42,019 bases of DNA from an uncultured Lachnospiraceae bacterium (lineage in GTDB: Bacteria > Bacillota > Clostridia > Lachnospirales > Lachnospiraceae), in NCBI GenBank assembly GCA_902780385.1, contig CACZFF010000023.1, positions 1 to 42,019 of the forward strand, read 5' to 3'. The notes below the pieces were generated by a model. The model did no database searches and was not told the DNA's origin. It was given only the letters and a program-made list of their open reading frames with translations. A program made the position numbers and the translations under genes. This document shows positions 29,991 through 40,534 of this stretch, in pieces; position 1 is the stretch's first letter; each line of letters opens with the position of its first letter.

Positions 29991-32900
29991 ATGGCGAGAC
30001 GGAAGATAGGCGCTACGATAGCGCTTGACGGCGAAAAGCAATTCAGACAGGCCGTCACAGAGTGCTCTCGGGCGCTTACGAATATGCGCTCAGAAATGCG
30101 TCTGGTGCAGACAGAGACTGCAGGGCAGGCAAACAGCCTTGAATCCCTGCAGAAAAAGCACACTGTCCTGACAAGGGCGCTGGAAGAGCACGAAAAGAAA
30201 GAGGCGGCTGTTGCAGCCGGTCTGGCACATGCCCAGCAGGACTACAGCCGCGTCGGATCAGAACTTGAAAACTACAAAAAGAAACTCCAGGACGCCAAGA
30301 CCAAGCTGGAAGAAATGGAGAAGTCCGGCGATGCCACCGATGAGGAGCTGAAGGAACAGCGTCAGGTCGTCGCAGACCTGTCCAAGGTCGTTGAGCAGGG
30401 CGAACAGGCCTACCAGAAGGCGGGCAACCGTGTTCAGGATTGGGAGACCAAGCTCAACAATGCCAAGGCGGAGACCATTGACGCCAGCAGGGCCGTTGAC
30501 GAGAACGCCAGATACATGGATGAGGCCGCTTCCTCTGCGGATGGCTGTGCCAAATCCATCGACGAATACGGCAAAAAGACAGAGGACGCCGCTGAGAGCT
30601 CTGAGAAGCTCGGCCAGTCCAGTACAGAAGCGATTAGTGATCTGGAATCCGTCCTTGCTTCTGCCGGTATCCTTGCCGCTCTGGACAGACTGAAAGACGG
30701 CTTCATGGAATGCGCTGCGGCGGCTGAATCTTTTGAATATGCTGTTGCTCAGGTCGGCACCATAGCAGGCGCCGGCAATATGGACGCTATGGCAGACCAG
30801 ATACTGGCCCTGTCCAATGCCTCCGGGCAGGCTTCGGAGGAGCTGGCCCAAACGGCTTACAGCGCCCTGTCGGCCGGATCCGCAGTGGAGTCAGCTGTAG
30901 GAGACGCTCAGATAGCGACCGAACTGGCAACAGCAGGATTTACGGATACCACATCCGCTCTGCAGGTTTTAAAGACGGCCATGAACAGCTACGGGGACGC
31001 ACAGAGTGACCTGCAGCATGTATCAGATTCCCTGATTATGACCCAGAATCTGGGCGTCACAACCATTGCTGAGCTGTCCCAGAACATGGGTGTCGCTATA
31101 GCATCTGCATCGGCCTACAACGTCAGCCTGGAGAACCTTGAGGCGGCCTATATCGCTACTACCAAATCAGGCATCAATACGGCCAACTCCACAACCTACC
31201 TGTCGAGGATGTTCTCCGAACTGGGTGATTCCGGGTCTACGGTCTCCAAAATCATCACCAACCAGACCGGTAAGAGCTTCGGCCAGCTGATGAAAGAGGG
31301 ATATTCCCTTGCCGATGTCCTGGAAATCCTTTATGAATCCTGCGGAAATGACGCAGAAGCCATGATGCAGCTGTGGCAGCAGCAGTCTTCCGGTAAAGCA
31401 GCCAACGCCATTGTCAATCAGGGACTGTCGCAGTTCAGGCAGAATCTGGACAGGGTCACCAACAGCGCCGGCGCTACATCTAAGGCTTACGGCATCATGG
31501 AGAGCACCACACAGCACGCTCATGAGCGTATGGCTAACTCCATGAAAAACCTTGCCTCTGTTGTAGGCGGGGAACTCAATCCCGTTCTGGAGGATATTTA
31601 TAACGCTGTCGCTGATATGTCGGATGGCATGCAGGAATTTGTCAAAGACAATCCCGGAGTTGTCGCGGCGGTCACTGCTGTCGCGCTGGGTCTGGGTACT
31701 CTTGTAGCTGCTGTCGCTGCTTACAGTATCGGCGTCAAGGCGGCTTCTGTCGTGACAGCCCTCTGGACGGCGTCAATGGCGGTCAATCCCATCTTTGCTA
31801 TCATTACCGCTGTCACAGCGGCTACGGTGGCAATCGGGGCATTTGTGGCGATCATCCGAAAAGGCGTGGAAGAATCCGCGCAGGCCATCACTCCCGTAAC
31901 TCAGGAGATGAAGGAGATGACCAAGGCCACACAGGAAGCCAACGACAAGGTCAAATCCTCTCTGGACGGCATGAACAAGGGCTTCAACGACTCCAAGGCC
32001 GCCGCTGAAGGAAGTGCCACACAGGCAAAGAAGCTGGCAGACAGGTTGAAAGACCTTGCCGGCAAATCAGAGCTGACGGCTGCCGAGCAGGCAGAGATGT
32101 CTGATATCATCGGCAAGCTCAATGGCGCCTACCCTTCACTGAATCTTAAAATTGACGAACACACAGGCAAGCTGAACAAATCTGCGGAAGCTATCGATGA
32201 CTACATCGAAAAGATGAAGCAGATGCAGATCACTCAGGCTTACTATGACGCCGCTTCTGACGCCTATAAGGCGGTAGCCGAAGCGCAGATCGCTGTCACC
32301 GACGCTGAGACAAATCTCAATGCCCTGCAGGAAGAGGGCAACAAACTGAAACAGGATCAGCTGGAGCTCCTGGGCAAGAACGCTGATGAGATGGTCGAGT
32401 ATAACGGCCAGCAGATGAGCGTCTTTGAAGCCCTAAACCTGATCGGGACAGCGCTGACAGATAACAACAAAGCGCAGGAAGAAGCCAACGCTGCCATTGA
32501 AGAGGCTAACGGCCTCACCGAAGAGGCAACAGCAAAAGCCGACGCCTACATGAACAAATACGGCGAGCTCACCGCTGCTACCGAGGCCAACACAGCTGCT
32601 CAGGAAGCCGGAAACGCTACTCAGCAGGCATCCATCGAGGTCTCTGAGCAGGCCCTGTCAGCATGGGGCAACCTGTCAGCAGGACAGCAGCAGACAGCCG
32701 CCGATTTTGCAAATGCTGTCACAAGCCTTGTAGACAGTACTCAGCAGGCTCTGGACTCCCAGATGAACATGTTTGAAGAGTTCAATGGCGGCGCTGAGAT
32801 CTCTACCGAAACGCTCCTGTCAAACATGCAGAGCCAGATTGACGGCGTTGCCAACTGGGAGCGCAACATGGCAGAGCTGGCTGATCGTGGTATCAATCAG

Positions 32901-34262
32901 GATCTGCTGCAGCATCTGGCTGAGATGGGACCTGAAGGCTCCAGCTATGTTGAGGCATTTGTAAACATGTCTGACGAGGAGTTCGCCCAGGCGAATGACC
33001 TGTGGGCCCAGTCGGTAGACATGAAGAACATGACGGACCAGTGGGGTCAGGACCTCATGGATTCGGGCGCTGAGAACATTGCCAATTCCATGGACGGCAT
33101 TAGCGAAATCATGGAGACTTCTGGAGCTGAGACGGCACTGGGCCTTGCCAGAGGCATTGAGTCCGCAGCCGCTCAGGCCGGAGACGCCGCTGACGCCATG
33201 GGCGTGGATGTCATCGAGAGAGCCAACGCGGCACTCGGTGTACAGTCCCCGTCCTGGAAGATGGAAGAATCCGGCATGAACATGGACCAGGGCCTTGCCA
33301 ACGGCATGATCAACGGAATCGGCGTGGTTGACGCGGCCTGCTCTCAGCTTGCCAATTCTGTCGTCACTGGTGTGACCGCAAAGGTTCAGAACGCGGGCGG
33401 CGGACTTAACGCTGCCGGCAGACAGATGGGCGTGTCCCTCGGTTCCGGTCTCCGGTCCAGTATCGGAGCGGTGCAGGGAGCTGCCAATGAGGTCGGACGC
33501 ATCACCGTCACCATGATCAACACCACAAACAGTTATCAGGGACCGGCCAATAACGCCGGCCTGCAGCTGTCAACCAAACTGGCAACCGGTATCCGGTCCG
33601 GCATAGGACTTGTGCAGACAAACTCCCGGTCCGTCGGCGAGATCACTAAAGAACTTGTAAATGCCGCTACAGCCCAGCAGACGCCTGCCTACAACGCCGG
33701 CAAAGGCGTAGCTGACAAGCTGGCATCCGGTCTCAAAGATGGTCAAAGCGGTGTCAGCACTGCCGCAAAGAATACCGGCGGAAAGGCCAGCGCTCTGGTA
33801 GACGCAGCCAACAACGTGAAGGGCGACGCGCACAGCGCCGGTGTCAACATTTCCAAAGGCCTTGCCAATGGTATCTCTGACGCTGTCGGTTATATCACAT
33901 CAGCGGCAAGGGCGGCGGTCAGGGCCGGTATCAACGCCGCAAAAGATGAGGCCGGCATCGCGTCCCCGTCAAAGGTAGCCCGGTTTGAAATCGGTCAGAT
34001 GTGGGGCAGAGGACTTGCCCTTGGTATCCTGGATTCGTCCAGGGAAATTGAGGCGGCCGTAAAGGATACCATGTCGCCGATGACAGAGACCTTTAACTCT
34101 GACGGCGGTCTTGTCAATGCCCTGAATCAGCTGTCAGGCGGAAATCTGTATAACGCCGTGAAGGAAGGTATGGAATCTGCCAACCTGGGCATCTATCTGG
34201 ATGGCAGAGAGGTCGGCAGAACGGTCAGAGACATGAGAGGAGGATCGGTGGCATGGGCTTAG
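29991..34262 (+). CDS. Tail tape measure protein
   Basis: A 1423-aa protein. Coiled coil at 30-200, a phage tail-tape core with helical repeats at 220-520, hydrophobic segments near 555-625 (VVAAVTAVALGLGTLVAAVAAYSIG; VNPIFAIITAVTAATVAIGAFVAII), a second coiled coil at 640-900 and about six C-terminal repeats of some 40 residues (LANGMINGIG-, LGSGLRSSIG-, LATGIRSGIG-, LASGLKDGQS-, LANGISDAVG-type). Length sets the tail length; at about 0.15 nm per residue a tail near 200 nm is expected (inference). Confidence 0.95.
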   Translation: MARRKIGATIALDGEKQFRQAVTECSRALTNMRSEMRLVQTETAGQANSLESLQKKHTVLTRALEEHEKKEAAVAAGLAHAQQDYSRVGSELENYKKKLQDAKTKLEEMEKSGDATDEELKEQRQVVADLSKVVEQGEQAYQKAGNRVQDWETKLNNAKAETIDASRAVDENARYMDEAASSADGCAKSIDEYGKKTEDAAESSEKLGQSSTEAISDLESVLASAGILAALDRLKDGFMECAAAAESFEYAVAQVGTIAGAGNMDAMADQILALSNASGQASEELAQTAYSALSAGSAVESAVGDAQIATELATAGFTDTTSALQVLKTAMNSYGDAQSDLQHVSDSLIMTQNLGVTTIAELSQNMGVAIASASAYNVSLENLEAAYIATTKSGINTANSTTYLSRMFSELGDSGSTVSKIITNQTGKSFGQLMKEGYSLADVLEILYESCGNDAEAMMQLWQQQSSGKAANAIVNQGLSQFRQNLDRVTNSAGATSKAYGIMESTTQHAHERMANSMKNLASVVGGELNPVLEDIYNAVADMSDGMQEFVKDNPGVVAAVTAVALGLGTLVAAVAAYSIGVKAASVVTALWTASMAVNPIFAIITAVTAATVAIGAFVAIIRKGVEESAQAITPVTQEMKEMTKATQEANDKVKSSLDGMNKGFNDSKAAAEGSATQAKKLADRLKDLAGKSELTAAEQAEMSDIIGKLNGAYPSLNLKIDEHTGKLNKSAEAIDDYIEKMKQMQITQAYYDAASDAYKAVAEAQIAVTDAETNLNALQEEGNKLKQDQLELLGKNADEMVEYNGQQMSVFEALNLIGTALTDNNKAQEEANAAIEEANGLTEEATAKADAYMNKYGELTAATEANTAAQEAGNATQQASIEVSEQALSAWGNLSAGQQQTAADFANAVTSLVDSTQQALDSQMNMFEEFNGGAEISTETLLSNMQSQIDGVANWERNMAELADRGINQDLLQHLAEMGPEGSSYVEAFVNMSDEEFAQANDLWAQSVDMKNMTDQWGQDLMDSGAENIANSMDGISEIMETSGAETALGLARGIESAAAQAGDAADAMGVDVIERANAALGVQSPSWKMEESGMNMDQGLANGMINGIGVVDAACSQLANSVVTGVTAKVQNAGGGLNAAGRQMGVSLGSGLRSSIGAVQGAANEVGRITVTMINTTNSYQGPANNAGLQLSTKLATGIRSGIGLVQTNSRSVGEITKELVNAATAQQTPAYNAGKGVADKLASGLKDGQSGVSTAAKNTGGKASALVDAANNVKGDAHSAGVNISKGLANGISDAVGYITSAARAAVRAGINAAKDEAGIASPSKVARFEIGQMWGRGLALGILDSSREIEAAVKDTMSPMTETFNSDGGLVNALNQLSGGNLYNAVKEGMESANLGIYLDGREVGRTVRDMRGGSVAWA

Positions 34263-35137
34263 TCAATATCTCATATACATCATCTGACGGCACCAAGTTC
34301 GATCTCATGGCAAAAGGGTTCCGCCGGATCAGTGCAGGCGCCTTCCATGACTGGAAATGGGCGCCTGATACCACCGCCCGCCAGTACGGCGTCAGAATCA
34401 ATAAGATGCAGAAAAAAGCCCTGGAATATGAAGCCAAGATCATGTTCCAGGGTACTGCCAACGAGCGCCGGAAAGCCCTGAACAGCTTCCACAGCGCTAT
34501 TGATATGGACTGTTTCAATCAGGATCCAGGCACGCTCAGATGGGGCAACTCATACATCCGAAGCTATATCACTGAATCATCGGTGGAGCCTGACAAAGAG
34601 CGCCCGGACAGAACGATCAATAAGGTCAAATTCTACTGCCCCGTGCCCTTCTGGTACACAGAACAGACCATCAGTGTCGCCCCGGTCAGTGACCACACGG
34701 CGCTCGATACGGATAAAGCCTACATCGACACTGAGGGCGAGAATTTCGGATACGGCTATCCGTACAGCTACAAGGTGGAGCTGGCCGCCCCTCACATGGA
34801 CATCAACCATTATGCCCCGTCGGATTTCAGACTTATCATATACGGCCCTGCTGTCAATCCCACGATCAATATTGCCGGGAATCAGTACAAGGTCAACTAT
34901 TCCATGGAGGATGGTCAGGTCCTGATCATCGACTCCCGGAGCACACAGCCATGGGACAGACGAGTGTATCTGGTAGCTGGTCAGACTGTTATCAACGTTT
35001 TTGATTATAGAGACCCTGCCGGATCCATTCTGAAGAAGATCCCGCCCGGAGACATTGCCATCGGCTATGCCCGGACCTACGGCATAGAGCTGACGGTCTA
35101 CAAAGAAAGGAGTGAGCCTGAATGGATAACCAGCTGA
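34253..35137 (+). CDS. Distal tail protein (Dit)
   Basis: A 294-aa protein overlapping the tape measure gene by 10 bases. Siphovirus Dit features: FRRISAGAFHDWKWAP, FHSAIDMDCFNQDPGTLRWGNSYI and KVKFYCPVPFWY. It forms the hub between tube and tip. Confidence 0.88.
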   Translation: MGLVNISYTSSDGTKFDLMAKGFRRISAGAFHDWKWAPDTTARQYGVRINKMQKKALEYEAKIMFQGTANERRKALNSFHSAIDMDCFNQDPGTLRWGNSYIRSYITESSVEPDKERPDRTINKVKFYCPVPFWYTEQTISVAPVSDHTALDTDKAYIDTEGENFGYGYPYSYKVELAAPHMDINHYAPSDFRLIIYGPAVNPTINIAGNQYKVNYSMEDGQVLIIDSRSTQPWDRRVYLVAGQTVINVFDYRDPAGSILKKIPPGDIAIGYARTYGIELTVYKERSEPEWITS

Positions 35138-36099
35138 TCATGCTCACGTCATCCCGGCATGAGCTGGGACCTGCTGACTTTGACGGCGATTTTGAAGTCG
35201 GCTCCTCCGATGTGGCAAGCAACTCACTCTCTTTTACAGGGGACTTCCCCGCCGGCTGTGCCGGTCTGTACGTCCCGGGTACTGAGTTCGGCGGCCTTTT
35301 TGAGTTTGTCAAAGAGGCATCTGACGACGATCAGACGGTGTCTTACAAGGCGTGGACGTGGCGGGGGCTCCTATCTCAGTGGATCATCTGCCCGCCTTCC
35401 GGCCAGGATTATTACACCGTCACCAATCAGGACGCCAATATCGTAATCAGGAATCTGCTGTCCACCATTCTGGGCGGCTTTTTTAATGTCCCCACAAGAG
35501 ACAGTGGTATCACGATCAGCAGTTATACCTTTGCTTTGTATACAACCGTTCTGGACGGCCTGATGGCTATGCTGGACTCAGTGGACGCAAAGCTGTACAT
35601 ACACGCTGATAAGACTGCTGCAGGAGCTCCCATACAGGTCACTGTTGAGGCGGTGCCGGCAGTAACGCTGGACACGGTCTACAACACTGATTCGCAGCTG
35701 ACCCTGACCTATACGGATGACAACATGGGTATCAACCATCTGATCTGTATGGGCTCCGGCAAGCTGCAGAACAGGATGCGGGTAGACCTGTACACCAATG
35801 CCAGAGGAGCGATCTCACAGACAAAGACCTTCACTGGCTTTAAAGAGCGCCAGGCTTATTTTGATTACTCTTCTGCCCAGTCTGAGGAAGATCTGATCAA
35901 GTACGGCACCAAACGCCTCAATGAACTGAAAAGCTACAAAAACATGCAGGCCAATGACGCTGAGTTGGAAGGCGACATCGGAGACAGGCTGTATGGTTAT
36001 TTCCATGGGACAGGCGTTACTGTCCCGATCGCCCGGAAGACATTGAAGATCTCCGGCGGAATGTACACCTATGTTTACAAGTTAAAAGGAGAAAAATGA
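35122..36099 (+). CDS. Tail-associated tip protein (Tal/gp37-like)
   Basis: A 325-aa protein overlapping dit by 16 bases. Resembles the siphovirus ReqiPepy6 gp37-like tip proteins (YKAWTWRGLLSQWI ... GSGKLQNRMRVDLYTNARGAISQTKTFTGF). No lytic domain is fused, unlike many Tal proteins. Confidence 0.8.
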   Translation: MDNQLIMLTSSRHELGPADFDGDFEVGSSDVASNSLSFTGDFPAGCAGLYVPGTEFGGLFEFVKEASDDDQTVSYKAWTWRGLLSQWIICPPSGQDYYTVTNQDANIVIRNLLSTILGGFFNVPTRDSGITISSYTFALYTTVLDGLMAMLDSVDAKLYIHADKTAAGAPIQVTVEAVPAVTLDTVYNTDSQLTLTYTDDNMGINHLICMGSGKLQNRMRVDLYTNARGAISQTKTFTGFKERQAYFDYSSAQSEEDLIKYGTKRLNELKSYKNMQANDAELEGDIGDRLYGYFHGTGVTVPIARKTLKISGGMYTYVYKLKGEK

Positions 36100-36100
36100 T

Positions 36101-36994
36101 ATGGCTATCTTAGTCAATGGCTCCGGGTTTAAGTTTGTGTCCGGCCAGATTGATGCGGATCTCTTCCGGGGCCTTACGGGCGGTGATGGAGTCTTCCTCC
36201 AGACTGGCAGCAACATGGCCTACTCTGTGCCGTCAGCCAACACGGTTAGGATCCTGGACGGCGAGTTCATTACCAATGAGGGCCGCCGCATCCAGATCAG
36301 GGCCGGCAACTACGATGATTTTGCCATCCCTTCCGGATCCCAGGGCGTCACGACTTACTACTTCATCGGATATCGCTTTTACATCGGGACCGGCGAGCGG
36401 GAAGGCTATGAGCTCTGCGAACAGTATGTTTACACCGGCTCCAGCGCCTCCGACGACCCTACGACCGGCAAGCTCCGGGATGGAGCTCAGGAAGTCATCG
36501 TGGCGCTCTACAGAGTCAAGCAGGTCGGCATTACGATCTCAGAGGTCAAAGCGCTGCGGAAGACCGTAAAGCCTCTTGCCTATATCGACACGCTGGAATC
36601 AGCGCTGAATACTGCTGCAGCCACAGCTAAATCCTACACTGACGCCCAACATCTCCATCCCGGACGGACTGATGTCCTGACACCTGTCTGCTTCGGGCAT
36701 ATCACCAACAGCAAGAAAACCATCGAGGTCATGGTGCCGCTCAAAAAGACACTGGGCAGTGATGTCAGCGGCATCAGCGTCTACAGCCTTTACGCTACGG
36801 TCCGGCAGACCGGGCCCGGCTATCTGTACGGCGCCGCCGGCACGCCGAAAGCTATCGACCCGGCGCACTGCACCGTATACGACACCAGAGGCGGTCTGAG
36901 ACTGGTCTGGACGGAGAGCAAGGCTATCAATGACAAAGCCATCAACAACGGTCTGGTATCCATGGACGTACAGCTCCGGCTGACACTGACCTGA
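36101..36994 (+). CDS. Baseplate/tail fibre-type protein
   Basis: A 297-aa protein. N-terminal beta-rich region (SANTVRILDGEFITNEGRRIQIRAGNYDDFAIPSG) and a short helical stalk at 185-205 (LESALNTAAATAKSYTDAQHLHPG), followed by a small C-terminal domain. Probably a baseplate or side-fibre component. Confidence 0.72.
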   Translation: MAILVNGSGFKFVSGQIDADLFRGLTGGDGVFLQTGSNMAYSVPSANTVRILDGEFITNEGRRIQIRAGNYDDFAIPSGSQGVTTYYFIGYRFYIGTGEREGYELCEQYVYTGSSASDDPTTGKLRDGAQEVIVALYRVKQVGITISEVKALRKTVKPLAYIDTLESALNTAAATAKSYTDAQHLHPGRTDVLTPVCFGHITNSKKTIEVMVPLKKTLGSDVSGISVYSLYATVRQTGPGYLYGAAGTPKAIDPAHCTVYDTRGGLRLVWTESKAINDKAINNGLVSMDVQLRLTLT

Positions 36995-37012
36995 GGAAGG
37001 AGGGAAAAGTAA

Positions 37013-40000
37013 ATGACAATCTTATGTACTATAGACCTGCTCACAAGAGAAGTCTTCCTTCCTGCCGACCAGCGTATTGCGGCTTACGACCATAATGTCG
37101 ATGTCATCCATTTTCAGGCTGAACCTGTAGAGGATTTTTCTTTCGACTTATCCTCCATCCGTATCGCCGCCAAAGGCCCCAACAAAGCCCGGCACGACTA
37201 TCCTGTCGACCCGTCCACCGTCCAGATTGAGGAAGAGACCGGCTATATCACTTTTGACTGGCCTATCCCTCAGGGCGTCACTGAAATGCCCGAGGACATG
37301 TTCGGTTATGGAGCCACCGGTCAGCTTATCTTTGCGGTTTGCGCCGAGATTATCAGCGGTTCGACCCTGTCAAAAGCGTGGCACAGCGATGACGGAATCA
37401 TAACTGTTGTCGCTCATTTAGAACCCGAATCAGGCGGTGGAGAAGACCCCGAAGAGGAAGCGACCAACAGGCAGATGATTGGACAGCTCCAGACCGATGT
37501 AGCTGTCGTACAGAGAGAGGTCGCAGCAGTCGCAGGCGGCGTCCCCACAGTTGTTGATTCCATATCAGATATGACCGACACAGGGCTTATCTATATCCTG
37601 TCATCGGACGGCTACTGGTACTACTACGATGGCGCACAGTGGACGCAGGGCGGTTTTTATGGTGGAGCAGTGACAAGCACAACGTTCACGGAACATGGTG
37701 TTCCTGCGGATGATTTTGCGGTTGGACAAGCACTTGCTGAAAAGGCTGATGCAGATGATGTTGGTGACCTGTCACAGCTTACGACAACGGCAAAAGACAA
37801 TCTGGTGGCGGCTATCAATGAAGCGGCGCAGACTGGAAGCAGTGGTAAAGTAACACACGAACTGCCTGTGCTGAAAATCTACGGTGACATCAGTGCATCA
37901 AACAAAGAGACAGAGACAAAGGCATACCGTTATGTCTGGGAAAATCCTGATGAAGGAGAACAGCGGACTGGATACTGCTCTTTGAAATGGCAGGGGGAAA
38001 GCTCACTGACCTACCCCAAAAAGAACTATACGATCAAGTTTTTCCACGATAAGAAGTACAAACGGAAAGATAAGATTTCTCTGTTCGATGAACTTGTCCT
38101 CAAGAAAAATAAATGGGTGATCAAGGCGAACTGGGTAGACCGCAGTCAGGCGAAGAATGTCGTGTCCTGCCGTCTGTGGGGACAGATGGTCAAGAGCCGG
38201 ATTACCGAGCCGGAAAGCCACATGAAAGCCGCACCGAATTTCGGGGCAGTTGACGGCTATCCTGTAAAGGTTTATGTCAATGATGAGTGGCACGGCTTGT
38301 ATAGCTTTAATATCCCGAAGGATGAAGACCTCTTTGGAATGGAAGAGGATAATCCATTACACTGCGCTGTCTGCGGTGATGACCAGCTGTCAGACGCTGT
38401 CAAGTTCCGTAAGGCATCAACCAATGGATGGGAATTGGAGGTCCCTGACGCATGGGCAAGCTATGAGGTCGAAGAGGAAGGGCAGACCGTCACTAAATAT
38501 GTGGCTGATGGCTTTACAAGCATGATTAACTTTGTGATGACAGCAACGGATGAGGAATTTAAGTCAGGACTTGATGACTATCTGGATGTTGAGAGTGCTA
38601 TTGACTATTACCTTTTTGCCTATTATGCCTGTGCCATTGACTCGCTGGGACGGAACCTCATGCTCGTCACTTATGACGGCGGTAACAAATGGTACTGCTC
38701 ACTCTATGATGCTGACACCACATGGGGCAACGGCTTGAGCGGTGGAGGAGCGTACAATCCTCAGTTACCTTGCCCGGAAATGTACGAATGTCCGTCATCT
38801 CTGCTGTGGGAGAGGATGGAAGCGTGCTTTGGTGATGAGCTGTGGGAGCGGTGGTCAGACTTAAGGCAGACGGTTTTTGACCCGGACTACATCAAAAACG
38901 AATTTTCGCTGTTCTGGCGGTACATCACAGACGAGGACTATCAGGCAGACATCGACAGATGGACTAACGTCGACCCCAGCAGACCGTTTGTTCCTCAGTG
39001 GAATGTCAACATCAGGAAGGCTATTCCGGATTTTATCGAGGAGCGTGTGGTCTATTGCGATGCACAGATTAAAGCAATGCGGACACCTGTGCCTTGTACT
39101 GGCATCACGCTTGACCAGTCCAGTATCGCTTTTGCGACTGGTGACCCTATCACGCTAACGGCAACTGTTGAGCCTGAGAACACGACCGATGATATCGTCT
39201 GGACAGTTTCAGATAGCACGATCCTAACGGTCGAGGACGGAGTGGTAAGACCGCTGAAAAACGGAACCGCTACAATCACAGCGACCTGCGGAACACAAAC
39301 AGCTACATGCACAGCAACTGTTACAGCTCTTAGTTATAGCGTGACATTGACAGGCGCACATGCGCATCTGTCCAACACGAGTGATGTACAGCCTAACGCA
39401 TCTTACACAGGCACGTTGACCACAGATACAGGCTATAGCCTGACATTTGTCAGCGTATCAATGGGAGGAGTCGACATAACTGAGACAGCCTACAACAACG
39501 GAGTCATCACGATTGCACAGGTCACAGGTAACATTTCCGTGGCTGTCGATACGGTCTATGAATATGACACGACAGACCTTGTCTATCGTCTGCCTGCGGA
39601 GTTTAACGTTGACGGACAACACTACATCGATACGCTGTGGCAGTATGACGGTGTATCGTCCTTTACTGTTGCGCTCGACCTTACACAGCCGGAAGATGTT
39701 GTCACAAATGGCACGGGTCTTTTGGGAGCATTGTTGGCGGCTGGGTATAACTTCCGATACGACCCAGCATATCGTGGTTTCAGAAACATCTTAAATCAAA
39801 ACATGATGTCAGGATTGCCTGCTGTAACCGGGGACAGGGCAAAGATCGTGCTGAGATATGACAGCACAAGACATGTACTTTCGTGCAGGTCATGGAGTAG
39901 ATATAACAGTATCCAGTATCCAGACAGGACGGGCGAATCGACATCGTCATATGGTCATGTGACTGTCACGGGACAGGCAAATCGTGACGCATTTACTCAG

Positions 40001-40171
40001 ACGCTCTATCTTGGTGCTATCCACACAGCCAGCGGTGCGGAATATAGTCAGGATTCTGGCACGTTCCACGACTGCCGTATTTATGACAGGAGATGGACCG
40101 ATGCAGAGGTCATGGAGTGGCTCGGTGTAGACAGCTTATCAACCGTATTTACTGACGATATGGATGCGTAA
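37013..40171 (+). CDS. Large tail protein with CotH-like, Ig-like and LamG-like domains
   Basis: A 1052-aa protein. Residues 1-140 resemble BppU-type N-termini; a stalk region with one YILSSDGYWYYYDGAQW unit follows at about 180-220. About 280-690 is CotH-kinase-like: LKWQGESSLTYPKKNYTIKF, NKWVIKANWVDRSQAKNVVS, VNDEWHGLYSF and the acidic SLYDADTTWGNG motif (near 565). About 694-772 is a BIG2 Ig domain, 773-848 a second Ig-like domain, and 853-1043 a LamG/concanavalin-like domain (FTVALDLTQP ... FHDCRIYDRRWTDAEVMEWLG). Likely receptor binding. Base use shifts near 37560, suggesting the distal part was exchanged. Confidence 0.85.
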   Translation: MTILCTIDLLTREVFLPADQRIAAYDHNVDVIHFQAEPVEDFSFDLSSIRIAAKGPNKARHDYPVDPSTVQIEEETGYITFDWPIPQGVTEMPEDMFGYGATGQLIFAVCAEIISGSTLSKAWHSDDGIITVVAHLEPESGGGEDPEEEATNRQMIGQLQTDVAVVQREVAAVAGGVPTVVDSISDMTDTGLIYILSSDGYWYYYDGAQWTQGGFYGGAVTSTTFTEHGVPADDFAVGQALAEKADADDVGDLSQLTTTAKDNLVAAINEAAQTGSSGKVTHELPVLKIYGDISASNKETETKAYRYVWENPDEGEQRTGYCSLKWQGESSLTYPKKNYTIKFFHDKKYKRKDKISLFDELVLKKNKWVIKANWVDRSQAKNVVSCRLWGQMVKSRITEPESHMKAAPNFGAVDGYPVKVYVNDEWHGLYSFNIPKDEDLFGMEEDNPLHCAVCGDDQLSDAVKFRKASTNGWELEVPDAWASYEVEEEGQTVTKYVADGFTSMINFVMTATDEEFKSGLDDYLDVESAIDYYLFAYYACAIDSLGRNLMLVTYDGGNKWYCSLYDADTTWGNGLSGGGAYNPQLPCPEMYECPSSLLWERMEACFGDELWERWSDLRQTVFDPDYIKNEFSLFWRYITDEDYQADIDRWTNVDPSRPFVPQWNVNIRKAIPDFIEERVVYCDAQIKAMRTPVPCTGITLDQSSIAFATGDPITLTATVEPENTTDDIVWTVSDSTILTVEDGVVRPLKNGTATITATCGTQTATCTATVTALSYSVTLTGAHAHLSNTSDVQPNASYTGTLTTDTGYSLTFVSVSMGGVDITETAYNNGVITIAQVTGNISVAVDTVYEYDTTDLVYRLPAEFNVDGQHYIDTLWQYDGVSSFTVALDLTQPEDVVTNGTGLLGALLAAGYNFRYDPAYRGFRNILNQNMMSGLPAVTGDRAKIVLRYDSTRHVLSCRSWSRYNSIQYPDRTGESTSSYGHVTVTGQANRDAFTQTLYLGAIHTASGAEYSQDSGTFHDCRIYDRRWTDAEVMEWLGVDSLSTVFTDDMDA

Positions 40172-40183
40172 GGGGGTGACCGC

Positions 40184-40534
40184 ATGGACAAAGAAATGTG
40201 CCGTGGGGATACGATGCTTATCAGCATTGACGCTCCCACAGAATATCCCGTAACGACCCTGCAGGATGTAAGGATGTCGATTAAGCAAGGGCAGAACGAA
40301 ACGCTGATTCCGCTGTCGGAATTTCAGCTTGTGACCATCCCAGAAACAGGCAATCAGGAATACCAGTACGTGATTTCTCAGGAAATGTCCCTTGGATTCG
40401 AAGAGACAAAGAAGCATGGTTACAAGGTCGAGATTTCACTTGTCTGGCTTAATCAGTCAGGCACAAGACGGCAAGACCCCAGAAAGGTCGTTTACAACAT
40501 TAAACCCACAATTTACAACGAGGTGATGACATGA
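40184..40534 (+). CDS. Small tail/fibre accessory protein
   Basis: A 116-aa protein behind AAGGGGGTGACC. Beta-rich (DTMLISIDAPTEYPVTTLQDVRMSIKQGQN; YKVEISLVWLNQSGTRRQDP), following the large tail protein. Probably part of the tail tip or a fibre chaperone. Confidence 0.62.
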   Translation: MDKEMCRGDTMLISIDAPTEYPVTTLQDVRMSIKQGQNETLIPLSEFQLVTIPETGNQEYQYVISQEMSLGFEETKKHGYKVEISLVWLNQSGTRRQDPRKVVYNIKPTIYNEVMT

